DNA of 11,906 nt. Source: Legionellales bacterium. Lineage in GTDB: Bacteria; Pseudomonadota; Gammaproteobacteria; WLWR01. Positions within the stretch are counted from its first letter, which is position 1. Every line of letters starts with the position of its first letter. The translations under genes were made by a program, and so were the position numbers. The stretch covers positions 1 through 11,906 of the forward strand of contig WLWR01000028.1 of assembly GCA_012103495.1 (NCBI GenBank). Reading direction: 5' to 3'. Shown one piece after another: positions 1 to 6,527 of the stretch. The notes beneath the pieces were generated by a model. That model searched no databases. It had not been told where the DNA came from and worked only from the letters and a program-made list of their open reading frames with translations.

Positions 1-1
1 A

Positions 2-145
2 ATTACTCATTACCAGCGACTGTTAAATTACATTACTCCTGATTATGTGCATGTGCTTTCCGGGGGTAAAATTGTTCGTTCTGGTGATAAACAATTAGCC
101 AAAGAGTTAGAGCAACAAGGATACGGATGGATAGAGGCGGCATAA
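2..145 (+). CDS. sufC: SufC, Fe-S assembly ABC ATPase (3' end only)
   Basis: Only the last 47 residues are present; the gene runs in from the left edge. SufC is the cytosolic ABC-type ATPase that powers the SufBCD scaffold during Fe-S cluster assembly. The visible part starts with ITHYQRLL, which carries the H-loop (switch) histidine of ABC ATPases. It continues with [18 protein letters not shown] and ends in [11 protein letters not shown]; this closely matches the C-terminus of E. coli SufC as I recall it (THYQR, PDYVHVL, KSGD, LEEQGYGW). The TAA stop shares its last A with the sufD start (TAATG), which indicates translational coupling. The Walker and signature motifs lie outside the window, so their integrity cannot be judged. 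Confidence 0.93.
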   Translation: MTHYQRLLNYITPDYVHVLSGGKIVRSGDKQLAKELEQQGYGWIEAA

Positions 146-1440
146 TGATTGATGAACAATTTTTTGTAAAAATATTTAATGATTATTCTCAACAATTTCC
201 TGATGGGAAATTGCCCGAATTAAGGGCGTATCGACAGCAAGCTTTGCAACAATTTGTTGATCAGGAACTCCCAACTCGTCATGATGAAGATTGGAAATAC
301 ACCCCTATACGCTCTTTGTTAGAGCATGAATGGCAATGGGGCACGACATCGGTTACCAATAATCAACCAATAATAGAGCCATATCGATTTGATCATTTGT
401 CTCATCCGATGCTGTTTGTTGATGGCCAATGTCTGCAGCCACTGTCCAGTGCTTTGACTACCGAGATTCAAATCATGGATTTGGCGAATGCATTGCAGCA
501 ATACCCAGAAATCATACAGCCATATTTATTACAAGATCAGACATTCACACATGCGTTTCAACATTTAAATGGCGCGTTGATGCAAAATGGATTGGTGATC
601 ATTGTGCCTCCTAATGTTACGGTGGTTGAACCCATCCATGTGCTATTTTTCAATCAAACAGCCAAACAACAAGTACATTTGCGTAATATTATTATTGCCG
701 GTGAGCATAGCCAGGTGACGGTGATTGAACATTTTGTTGGGGAAGGTACGCAGCCTTATTTTACCAACAGCCTCACGCAAATAGAGTGTCAAGCTGAATC
801 AAAAGTGACACATATTAAACTTTTGCAAGAAGGCTCTCAGGCGTATCACATTGGACATGTCACCGCGCAACAAGCTCAGCACAGTCAGTTTGATAGTTTT
901 TCTTTTGCTTTACGGGGTGGGTGGATCCGTAGTGATACTCATATTGAATTGGCACAGCCATTTGCGAAGTGTCAACTGCAAGGATTGTATTTGGGACAAT
1001 ACAAACAACACATTGATCATCATACTTTTGTCCATCACGCACAGCCCAATGGTTGCAGCAATGAATTTTACAAAGGTATTTTATTGGATCAGGCACGTGC
1101 AGTATTTAATGGTCGAGTATTGGTAGCCAAAGATGCACAAAAAACTGATGCAGTGCAAAAGAATAAAAATTTATTGTTAACCAATCAAGCAGAAGTAGAT
1201 ACCAAACCACAGTTAGAAATTTATGCCGATGATGTGAAGTGTGCGCACGGGGCAACCGTTGGTCAATTAGATTCACAGGCATTATTTTATTTACGTTCAC
1301 GTGGCTTGGATGCTGAGCAAGCTCGATCATTACTGATTGAAGCCTTTGCCTTGGAAATTATTGAGCAAGTTCCTGATGCAGCGTTGCAACCGACTTTGGT
1401 GCGTTGGTTATATCAAGAGTTAGCGAGGATAGCGTCATGA
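145..1440 (+). CDS. sufD: SufD, Fe-S cluster assembly scaffold subunit
   Basis: 431 residues, close to the E. coli length (423). SufD pairs with SufB and two SufC ATPases in the cytosolic SufBCD complex, where clusters are built. The protein has the typical helical N-terminal part (with HDEDWKYTPI near residue 50), a long beta-helix core, and the conserved C-terminal block CAHGATVGQLDSQALFYLRSRG. His368 in that block corresponds to the functionally important His360 of E. coli SufD. I chose the ATG at 145 because it overlaps the sufC stop (TAATG) and has GAGGCGG seven to eight bases upstream. The in-frame ATG at 127 would add six residues inside sufC and is less likely. The stop overlaps the sufS start (ATGA). 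Confidence 0.95.
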   Translation: MIDEQFFVKIFNDYSQQFPDGKLPELRAYRQQALQQFVDQELPTRHDEDWKYTPIRSLLEHEWQWGTTSVTNNQPIIEPYRFDHLSHPMLFVDGQCLQPLSSALTTEIQIMDLANALQQYPEIIQPYLLQDQTFTHAFQHLNGALMQNGLVIIVPPNVTVVEPIHVLFFNQTAKQQVHLRNIIIAGEHSQVTVIEHFVGEGTQPYFTNSLTQIECQAESKVTHIKLLQEGSQAYHIGHVTAQQAQHSQFDSFSFALRGGWIRSDTHIELAQPFAKCQLQGLYLGQYKQHIDHHTFVHHAQPNGCSNEFYKGILLDQARAVFNGRVLVAKDAQKTDAVQKNKNLLLTNQAEVDTKPQLEIYADDVKCAHGATVGQLDSQALFYLRSRGLDAEQARSLLIEAFALEIIEQVPDAALQPTLVRWLYQELARIAS

Positions 1441-2672
1441 ACCAAGCAGTGTACCACTTTCCCATCGATACCATTCGTGAAGATTTTCCAATTTTGCAGC
1501 AAATAGTCAATGGGCATCCGCTGATTTATTTTGACAATGCGGCAACCACGCAGAAACCCAAAGCGGTGGTGGAGGCGATCAGCAATTATTACTTGCGAAA
1601 CAATGCCAATGTACATCGTGCCGTGCATGAATTAGCAGAACGAGCAACGCATCAGTACGAAGCAGCACGCAGCCAAGTTCAGCATTTTATCAATGCGGAA
1701 CGTCCACAAGAAATTGTATTTGTTCGAGGTGCCACGGAAGCAATTAATTTAGTTGCTAATAGTTTTGTCGCGCCTCGAATGCAGCCTGGTGAGGAAATTT
1801 TAATCACTTACATGGAGCATCATTCAAATATTGTTCCTTGGCAAATGATATGCAAACGTACGGGCGCCTTGTTGAAGGTGGTGCCGGTGCAAGATAATGG
1901 TGAATTAGATTTGACAGCATTTGAACGGATGCTCAATCCAAAAACAAAATTTTTAGCTGTGGGACATATTTCTAATGCCTTAGGCTCCGTCAATCCAGTA
2001 AAAAAAATGATTGATATTGCTCATGCGCATGAGGTTGATGTGTTAGTGGATGGTGCTCAGGCTGCGCCACATACACCGATTGATGTTCGTGATTTGCAAG
2101 CAGATTTTTATGTGTTTTCGGGACATAAAATGTATGGTCCCACTGGTATTGGCGTGTTGTATGGACGTGAAACACTATTGGATATGATGGCACCTTATCA
2201 AGGTGGTGGGGAAATGATCCATCATGTGACGTTTGAAAAAACAGAATATGCACCTCTTCCGCAGAAGTTTGAAGCAGGAACGCCTAACATTGCTGGTGCC
2301 ATTGGCTTAAGTGCGGCAATTGAATATTTAACCGCATTGGATCTCGATGCTGTTGCTCACTACGAACAACAGTTGTTGGCTTATGCCACCCAAGCGATTC
2401 AGCAAGTCCCAGGCTTGGTACTTTATGGAAGTGCGCAACACAAAACATGTATTTTGCCGTTTAATTTAAGCAAAATTCATTCCAGTGACGTTGGCACTTT
2501 GTTGGATAATTTGGGTATTGCCATTCGTGTGGGGCATCATTGTGCTATGCCATTGATGGAACGTTTTGATGTGGCGGGGATGGCTCGAGCTTCGTTGAGT
2601 TTTTACAATACGCAAGCAGAAGTGGATCAGTTTATTGATGCTCTGTTCAAAGTACACGATATTTTTGGGTGA
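1437..2672 (+). CDS. sufS: SufS, type II cysteine desulfurase
   Basis: 411 residues, the usual SufS size (E. coli 406). It is a PLP enzyme that takes sulfur from L-cysteine, leaving alanine, and passes it as a persulfide to the SufBCD scaffold. Visible landmarks are YFDNAATTQKP near residue 35, NVHRAVHELA, the PLP-binding lysine Lys231 in FSGHKMYGPTGIG, and the persulfide cysteine Cys369 in RVGHHCAMPLM, followed by RASLSFYNT. The RVGHHCA context is that of type II (SufS) rather than IscS enzymes. The ATG at 1437 overlaps the sufD stop and has CGAGGA at 1424-1429; an in-frame ATG at 1404 would give a longer overlap without this signal. Type II enzymes normally need SufE or SufU as sulfur acceptor, and neither gene is next to it here. 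Confidence 0.96.
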   Translation: MNQAVYHFPIDTIREDFPILQQIVNGHPLIYFDNAATTQKPKAVVEAISNYYLRNNANVHRAVHELAERATHQYEAARSQVQHFINAERPQEIVFVRGATEAINLVANSFVAPRMQPGEEILITYMEHHSNIVPWQMICKRTGALLKVVPVQDNGELDLTAFERMLNPKTKFLAVGHISNALGSVNPVKKMIDIAHAHEVDVLVDGAQAAPHTPIDVRDLQADFYVFSGHKMYGPTGIGVLYGRETLLDMMAPYQGGGEMIHHVTFEKTEYAPLPQKFEAGTPNIAGAIGLSAAIEYLTALDLDAVAHYEQQLLAYATQAIQQVPGLVLYGSAQHKTCILPFNLSKIHSSDVGTLLDNLGIAIRVGHHCAMPLMERFDVAGMARASLSFYNTQAEVDQFIDALFKVHDIFG

Positions 2673-2678
2673 GGTATT

Positions 2679-3017
2679 ATGTCGATTTTTAATTTAGACA
2701 ATGAATTAAATCCTGAACAATTGCACGATCAAGTTATTGCTGCATTGTGTGAAATTTATGATCCAGAAATTCCGGTGAATATTTATGATTTAGGATTGAT
2801 CTATGCGGTTGATATTAATGATGAAGCCGAAGTGCATATTAAAATGACATTAACAACACCAGGTTGTCCAGTCGCACAAACGTTTCCTACCACCATTGAA
2901 CAAAAAATATTGCAAGTGGAAGGCGTTAGTGAATGCTATGTGGAATTGGTTTGGGATCCACCATGGACCATGGACAATATGAGTGAAGCGGCAAAGCTCA
3001 CGTTGAATCTGCTATAA
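2679..3017 (+). CDS. sufT: SufT-type DUF59/MIP18 Fe-S maturation protein
   Basis: 112 residues, a single DUF59 (MIP18, also called PaaD/YitW-like) domain. Members help mature Fe-S proteins, and those inside suf operons are called SufT. Seen directly: YDPEIPVNIYDLGLIY near residues 26-41, then LTTPGCPVAQTFP with the conserved Cys63, and VELVWDPPWTMDNMSEAAK near the C-terminus. This is the signature order of the suf-linked subgroup. The start has its ribosome binding site (GTGAGG) built across the sufS stop codon, six bases after that stop. The position directly after sufS, with no sufE or sufU in between, is slightly unusual among suf operons I know. The exact biochemical role of the family is less settled than that of SufBCDS. 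Confidence 0.88.
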   Translation: MSIFNLDNELNPEQLHDQVIAALCEIYDPEIPVNIYDLGLIYAVDINDEAEVHIKMTLTTPGCPVAQTFPTTIEQKILQVEGVSECYVELVWDPPWTMDNMSEAAKLTLNLL

Positions 3018-3021
3018 CTCG

Positions 3022-3957
3022 ATGATCAAAGACACTCTACAGTTAAGAGCCAACATATTTGTCACTGTGCGGCAGTTTTTTGCTGATCGCGATGTATTGG
3101 AAGTGGATACGCCAACGTTAACAAAAACTGCTGTCAGTGATCCACATCTTCATAGTTTGCAAACACAATGGACTTGTGACGGTCAAAGGCAAACGGCCTA
3201 TTTAATCACGTCACCTGAATATTATATGAAGCGATTGTTGGCTCAAGGCAGTGGTTCGATTTTTCAAATTAGTAAAGCTTTTCGTGACGATGAATTGGGG
3301 CGTCATCATCAACCGGAATTTTGGTTGTTGGAGTGGTATCGAGTTGATTGGGATTATCGACAATTAATGATGGAAGTCGATGCTTTACTACAATATTTGC
3401 TGAATACCCCTCAGGCAGATCAAATCAGTTATCGACAATTATTTTGGGATTATTTGCAAATAGATCCGCATCGAGCAACGGTGAATGAATTACAAAAAAT
3501 GAGTGAGCAACAATCCATTCATTTGTCTGAGCAAGCAATTAATATGGGTAAAGATGCTTTGTTAATGCTATTGCTAACTCACTGCATCGAACCCCAATTA
3601 GGTCAAGATAAACCAATTTTCATTTATGATTATCCAGCCAGCCAAGCAGCGTTGGCAAAAATTCGTACCGATTCACCGCCGGTGGCTGAACGTTTTGAAG
3701 TGTATTATCATGGCATTGAATTGGCCAATGGCTTTGATGAATTAACCGATGCTAAAGAACAAGCAGAGCGCTTTAGCAGTGATAATCAACAGCGTCAACA
3801 ATTGGGTTTACCAACCATCATTCCCGATGAACAGTTCCTCGCTGCACTTGATCAAGGATTGCCTGATTGCGCTGGTGTTGCCTTAGGTTTGGATCGCTTA
3901 ATTTTATTGGCGGCACGGGCGGATCATTTAGCACAAGTAGTGCCATTTGCTTGGTGA
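3022..3957 (+). CDS. epmA: EpmA, EF-P (R)-beta-lysyl ligase (GenX/PoxA/YjeA)
   Basis: 311 residues. EpmA resembles the catalytic core of class II lysyl-tRNA synthetase without the anticodon-binding domain, and attaches (R)-beta-lysine to a lysine of elongation factor P, which helps ribosomes through proline stretches. Visible class II motifs: motif 1 region FFADRDVLEVDTPTL near residue 20; SPEYYMKRLLAQGSG; motif 2 FRDDELGRHHQPEFWLLEWY from residue 87; and motif 3 GVALGLDR at residues 285-292. FPASQASLA-like and VAERFEVYYHGIELANGF segments match EpmA rather than LysS. The N-terminus is about 10-15 residues shorter than in E. coli, but the catalytic core is complete. The start is four bases after sufT with no clear ribosome binding site, so translation is probably coupled. 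Its place at the end of a suf operon is notable. Confidence 0.95.
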   Translation: MIKDTLQLRANIFVTVRQFFADRDVLEVDTPTLTKTAVSDPHLHSLQTQWTCDGQRQTAYLITSPEYYMKRLLAQGSGSIFQISKAFRDDELGRHHQPEFWLLEWYRVDWDYRQLMMEVDALLQYLLNTPQADQISYRQLFWDYLQIDPHRATVNELQKMSEQQSIHLSEQAINMGKDALLMLLLTHCIEPQLGQDKPIFIYDYPASQAALAKIRTDSPPVAERFEVYYHGIELANGFDELTDAKEQAERFSSDNQQRQQLGLPTIIPDEQFLAALDQGLPDCAGVALGLDRLILLAARADHLAQVVPFAW

Positions 3958-4037
3958 ACTCGGATTGATAGCAAAAATTTTAAATTGCATTAAATTTCGC
4001 AAAATGAATTATGAAGTCCCCTAGTTGAATTTAAAAG

Positions 4038-4046
4038 TGGTACACT
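4038..4046 (+). promoter_or_regulatory. Putative extended -10 promoter for the 4111 gene
   Basis: TGGTACACT fits an extended -10 element (TG-N-TACACT). It sits about 65 bases ahead of the unknown gene at 4111, in an AT-rich gap after epmA. No -35 hexamer lies at the right distance: a TTGAAT at 4025 leaves a spacer of only 10 bases. The call rests on the extended -10 alone. Confidence 0.35.
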
Positions 4047-4110
4047 GCCTCGCTCTCAGTAAGTGGAAATACGGATAAGCAATTAATTTTATTTAAGAGG
4101 AAGTGACTAA

Positions 4111-4716
4111 ATGCAAGAACTCATCAAATTAATTCCCACAGGAACCTTCGCAGATTATCTGCTTGAAATTAAACAGCATCGACCAAAGTTATTCACTTAT
4201 GAACAAGCATGGCAGTTGCCGTGGGGAGAATATCAACAAGCATTGATTGAAGATATTGTGAAGGCGATTGATCGACTTGAAGAAGCTGAAACAGCAGAGC
4301 TTAATCAGGCTATACCAGCAACCGGGCTTGCTGGAATCTATTTTTGCATTGGTGATGATGGTCGCTCGTTTACAATCGGTGGCTCACTTTATTTTAATGA
4401 AGATGATTGGGCGGCCAACGCAGATTTTTATCCCAATTGTCGAGAAGCCGATAATTTGATGTTTGAAATCACCAGTGAAATTGTAGACAACTTGGATGTA
4501 AAACCGTGGAAGATAGATGGGTGTTCAATTTCTCAGTTAATGTATGTTTTTTCGGCCTTCACTGTTTTTCACGCGATGTATCAGATTGAAAACAAACCTG
4601 CTTTGATGAACTGTGGTATGGCCATTGGTTATAGCGATGGTGGGGAGTTGACTCTAGGCCAGTTTAAGAATGGAAAATTTGAAGCTGGACTCAAGATCAT
4701 CGAGGAAGTTTGGTAG
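4111..4716 (+). CDS. Conserved-looking protein of unknown function, 201 aa
   Basis: I do not recognise this protein. It has 201 residues, is acidic and soluble-looking, and shows no signal peptide, no convincing membrane segment and no metal-binding cysteine cluster. The N-terminal third is helical and charged (YEQAWQLPWGEYQQALIEDI, then DRLEEAETAELNQ). The middle looks like a beta-rich fold (TGLAGIYFCIGDDGRSFTIGG), followed by a tryptophan/aspartate-rich stretch, and the C-terminus repeats glycine-rich turns (MAIGYSDGGELTLGQFKNGK). The start is well supported by AAGAGGAAG ten bases upstream, and codon use looks like the neighbours, so it is probably expressed. It stands alone, with 153 bp to epmA on one side and a palindrome three bases after its stop on the other. 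It could be a lineage-specific accessory or immunity-like protein, but nothing in the sequence proves that. Confidence 0.8.
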   Translation: MQELIKLIPTGTFADYLLEIKQHRPKLFTYEQAWQLPWGEYQQALIEDIVKAIDRLEEAETAELNQAIPATGLAGIYFCIGDDGRSFTIGGSLYFNEDDWAANADFYPNCREADNLMFEITSEIVDNLDVKPWKIDGCSISQLMYVFSAFTVFHAMYQIENKPALMNCGMAIGYSDGGELTLGQFKNGKFEAGLKIIEEVW

Positions 4717-4718
4717 AG

Positions 4719-4749
4719 GCTTTGCTACTGTGTACACAATAGCAAAAGC
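4719..4749. repeat. Palindrome centred on TGTGTACACA
   Basis: TTTGCTA (4721-4727) and TAGCAAA (4740-4746) flank the perfect 10-bp palindrome TGTGTACACA (4729-4738), with one mismatched pair (C4728/A4739). The outer GC/AGC can extend it with a bulge. It begins three bases after the stop of the unknown gene. As RNA it would fold into a long hairpin and may limit read-through, but no T-run follows, so it is not a standard intrinsic terminator. The central palindrome could instead be a dimeric regulator site. Confidence 0.6.
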
Positions 4750-4822
4750 GTGTATGTGATTTGTATCCAGACGGTAAACAATGCACCAAAACTTTAAATC
4801 TCGGGGAAAAGCTAGATTTGAG

Positions 4823-4847
4823 TAGGGCGTGTTGGCAACACGCCCTA
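4823..4847. repeat. Perfect 11-bp hairpin, GC-rich, three-base loop
   Basis: TAGGGCGTGTT (4823-4833) pairs perfectly with AACACGCCCTA (4837-4847) around GGC. A weaker inverted repeat AAATCT/AGATTT (4796-4801 and 4814-4819) lies just before it. There is no T-run on either strand after the stem, so it is not a typical intrinsic terminator. It may be an mRNA 3'-end stabiliser or a remnant of a repeat. Confidence 0.6.
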
Positions 4848-4908
4848 GTAATACGATATGAATGCTTATGTGACTGGCTGTTTATCATAATGGCATCACG
4901 ATGGGGGC

Positions 4909-5119
4909 TATACCCATTCCACTGCAAGCTGTGAATGTTAAACGTGTATTGGATGGCCTCTTGCAGCGTTTCTCAAGAAAAAAATCCTCGAGGCCAGTCC
5001 TGTGGATTTTTCAATCAAAACGTCACCATCTACTACCCACTCGCACGCTTAAAATGCCAGCTAAAACTTCACATTGTCGACTTCCAATAGAGTTCGCAGC
5101 TTGTCGTAGAATGGGTATA
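4909..5119. mobile_element. MITE-like repeat, copy 1 (211 bp)
   Basis: The element is bounded by imperfect 23-bp terminal inverted repeats (4909-4931 and 5097-5119, 20 of 23 matching) that start TATACCCATTC and end GAATGGGTATA. It shares its ends and internal blocks with copy 2 at 7677-7765: GCTTAAAATGCCAGCT (5047-5062, two differences) and GTTCGCAGCT (5092-5101, exact). Relative to copy 2 it carries about 115 extra bases after the left arm, and these contain a GGCCTC/GAGGCC hairpin (4954-4960 with 4990-4996). The ends could be read as TACCC...GGGTA flanked by a TA target duplication, as in Tc1/mariner-IS630 derived elements. It encodes no credible protein, so any movement would need a transposase from elsewhere. 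Confidence 0.65.
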
Positions 5120-5140
5120 TCCTAGCGTTTGCGCTAGGAT
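5119..5140. repeat. Hairpin abutting repeat copy 1
   Basis: ATCCTAGCG (5119-5127) and CGCTAGGAT (5132-5140) form a perfect 9-bp stem with loop TTTG. It starts on the last base of the repeat element. It is followed by TGTCGAC, not a T-run. The bases ATTGTCGAC at 5139-5147 also occur inside the element at 5073-5081. Copy 2 of the element likewise has a large palindrome just to its right, so hairpins may be part of, or preferred next to, these elements. Confidence 0.55.
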
Positions 5141-5213
5141 TGTCGACAAATATCAAAATGATTATCCGCCAAAGCGCGTTATTAGAGTCGGTGATTTTCA
5201 GCCATGAATTCGG

Positions 5214-5242
5214 TTGACACCCCCTATCACCTCCTTTACTCT
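5214..5242 (+). promoter_or_regulatory. Putative sigma-70 promoter for brnQ
   Basis: A perfect -35 TTGACA (5214-5219) is followed, after 17 bases, by TACTCT (5237-5242), a weak -10 matching three of six positions. Transcription would start near 5249, giving a leader of about 30 bases before the brnQ ATG. The -35 and spacing are good and the -10 is poor, so moderate confidence. Confidence 0.45.
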
Positions 5243-5277
5243 TTTGCCTTTCATAATAAACAAGTCATACAATCATT

Positions 5278-6456
5278 ATGCTGTTATCACGCGAAAAATG
5301 GGTGTTGCTTGGCATTATTCTATCAACGGGTTTTGCCATGTTTGCTATGTTTTTTGGCTCGGGTAATTTGGTGTTTCCCATTATTTTGGGGGATATGACC
5401 CAACAACATTTTTTGTGGTCAACACTGGGGTTGGTGTTGACCGGTGTGTTGCTACCGTTTTTGGGATTGGTGGCGATCATGCTGTTCAAAGGTGATTACA
5501 ATGCTTTTTTTGCCCGATTGGGGCGTCCTTTTGATTTCATCTTAATCTTAATCGTGTTGGCCCTGATGGGGCCTTTTGGCGTGATTCCACGCTGCATCAC
5601 CGTGGCGTTTGGCAGTTTTGATTTGGTTTTCCCAAATACGTCATCGACCCTGTTTAATCTCATATTTGCTTTGGTAACGTTCTTATTAATGTTGGACCGC
5701 AAGAAAATTGTGCCGATTCTGGGTGCTGTGTTAACCCCCGTCATGTTGGTGGTGATTTTTATCATCATCATTTATGGTGGTTTCCATGCTCAAAGCATGT
5801 TGGTTAGTCAACAAGAATCTATTATGGCAGATTTCATGGCAGGTGTTGTGATTGGTTATCGGACGTTTGATTTAGTTGCGGCGTTTTTCTTTGCAAGTAT
5901 CGTGATTAAATACATCAATGACAAATTGAATTGTGGCCCGCTGAATGAGAGTCAATATCGAGCGGCTACTTTGTGGTCGATGATCTTAGGTGGTGGATTG
6001 TTAGGAGTGATTTACATTGGGTTTGTTTTCTTGGGGAGTGCTTACGCGCAATATTTATCGCCTGACTTTCCAGAACGTAGCATTGCTATCATCGTGTATC
6101 AGGCATTGGGTTCTAACGCAGGGCCGGTTGTAACCATTGCGGTGGTACTGGCCTGTTTAACTACCGCCATTGCTTTAACGTCAATTACTGCACGGTTTTT
6201 ACAAGAAAGAATTTGCTGCCAGCGTATTCATTACCACTTTGCCGTCGTCATTATTCTAGTCATCAGTCTAGTGATTGCTGATTTTAATTTTATGGGAATT
6301 GCTGCGTTTTTAACTCCGGCGGTAAAGATTCTGTACCCGGGATTGATCGTTTTAACCTTGTTGAACATTGGGCATAAACTGTGGGGATGGCAATTGGTAA
6401 AAACCCCTGTGTATCTGACATTTGCACTGGCGGCAATTAGCACGGCGCTGCTATAG
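5278..6456 (+). CDS. brnQ: BrnQ-type branched-chain amino acid carrier (LIVCS family)
   Basis: 392 residues, very hydrophobic, with about 12 probable membrane helices. The family takes up leucine, isoleucine and valine with Na+ or H+ across the inner membrane. The N-terminal helix carries FFGSGNLVFPIILG (residues 25-38), the hallmark unwound-helix motif of this carrier family. MGPFGVIPRCITVAFG (near residues 96-111) and ACLTTAIALTSITARFL near residue 300 are also family-like. It is about 40-50 residues shorter than E. coli BrnQ and diverged, so the exact substrate is uncertain. The ATG at 5278 has no obvious ribosome binding site, but no better start exists: the next Met lies inside helix 1. 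It is preceded by a putative TTGACA promoter, and its stop codon lies inside an inverted repeat that leads into the rpoH promoter. Confidence 0.88.
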   Translation: MLLSREKWVLLGIILSTGFAMFAMFFGSGNLVFPIILGDMTQQHFLWSTLGLVLTGVLLPFLGLVAIMLFKGDYNAFFARLGRPFDFILILIVLALMGPFGVIPRCITVAFGSFDLVFPNTSSTLFNLIFALVTFLLMLDRKKIVPILGAVLTPVMLVVIFIIIIYGGFHAQSMLVSQQESIMADFMAGVVIGYRTFDLVAAFFFASIVIKYINDKLNCGPLNESQYRAATLWSMILGGGLLGVIYIGFVFLGSAYAQYLSPDFPERSIAIIVYQALGSNAGPVVTIAVVLACLTTAIALTSITARFLQERICCQRIHYHFAVVIILVISLVIADFNFMGIAAFLTPAVKILYPGLIVLTLLNIGHKLWGWQLVKTPVYLTFALAAISTALL

Positions 6457-6481
6457 CATTCAATGGGGTAATATGCTATAG
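6451..6481. repeat. Inverted repeat across the brnQ stop and rpoH promoter
   Basis: CTATAGCAT (6451-6459) and ATGCTATAG (6473-6481) are perfect 9-base inverted copies separated by 13 bases. The left arm contains the brnQ TAG stop, and the right arm overlaps the extended -10 element of the presumed rpoH promoter. It may be an operator or an RNA hairpin that reduces read-through from brnQ. No T-run follows. Confidence 0.55.
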
Positions 6482-6482
6482 T
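6474..6482 (+). promoter_or_regulatory. Putative extended -10 promoter for rpoH
   Basis: TGCTATAGT is a good extended -10 (TG-N-TATAGT) 45 bases ahead of the rpoH ATG. No convincing -35 lies 17 bases upstream (TAGCAT only). I saw no clear sigma-E-type site here, although E. coli rpoH has one. The element is embedded in the right arm of the inverted repeat at 6451-6481. Confidence 0.45.
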
Positions 6483-6527
6483 TACCGTGCACAAAAATTA
6501 ACCAAAATTTTTGATCGGAAACGAGCG

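Noticed and set aside
127..144. Upstream in-frame ATG for sufD
   Set aside because: The ATG at 145 overlaps the sufC stop as TAATG and has a good GAGGCGG site; the upstream start adds six residues lying inside sufC.
1404..1436. Upstream in-frame ATG for sufS
   Set aside because: The ATG at 1437 forms the ATGA junction with sufD, has CGAGGA at proper spacing, and matches the usual SufS length.
4025..4046. TTGAAT/TACACT as a -35/-10 pair
   Set aside because: The spacer is only 10 bases, so only the extended -10 was kept as a weak candidate.
4697..4927. 76-codon reading frame on the minus strand
   Set aside because: It runs through palindromes and the end of a repeat element and has no family resemblance.
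4901..5125. 74-codon reading frame on the plus strand
   Set aside because: It lies almost entirely in repeat copy 1, has no ribosome binding site and reads as low-quality protein.
5204..5398. 64-codon reading frame on the plus strand
   Set aside because: It overlaps the brnQ promoter and start in another frame; BrnQ is clearly the real product.
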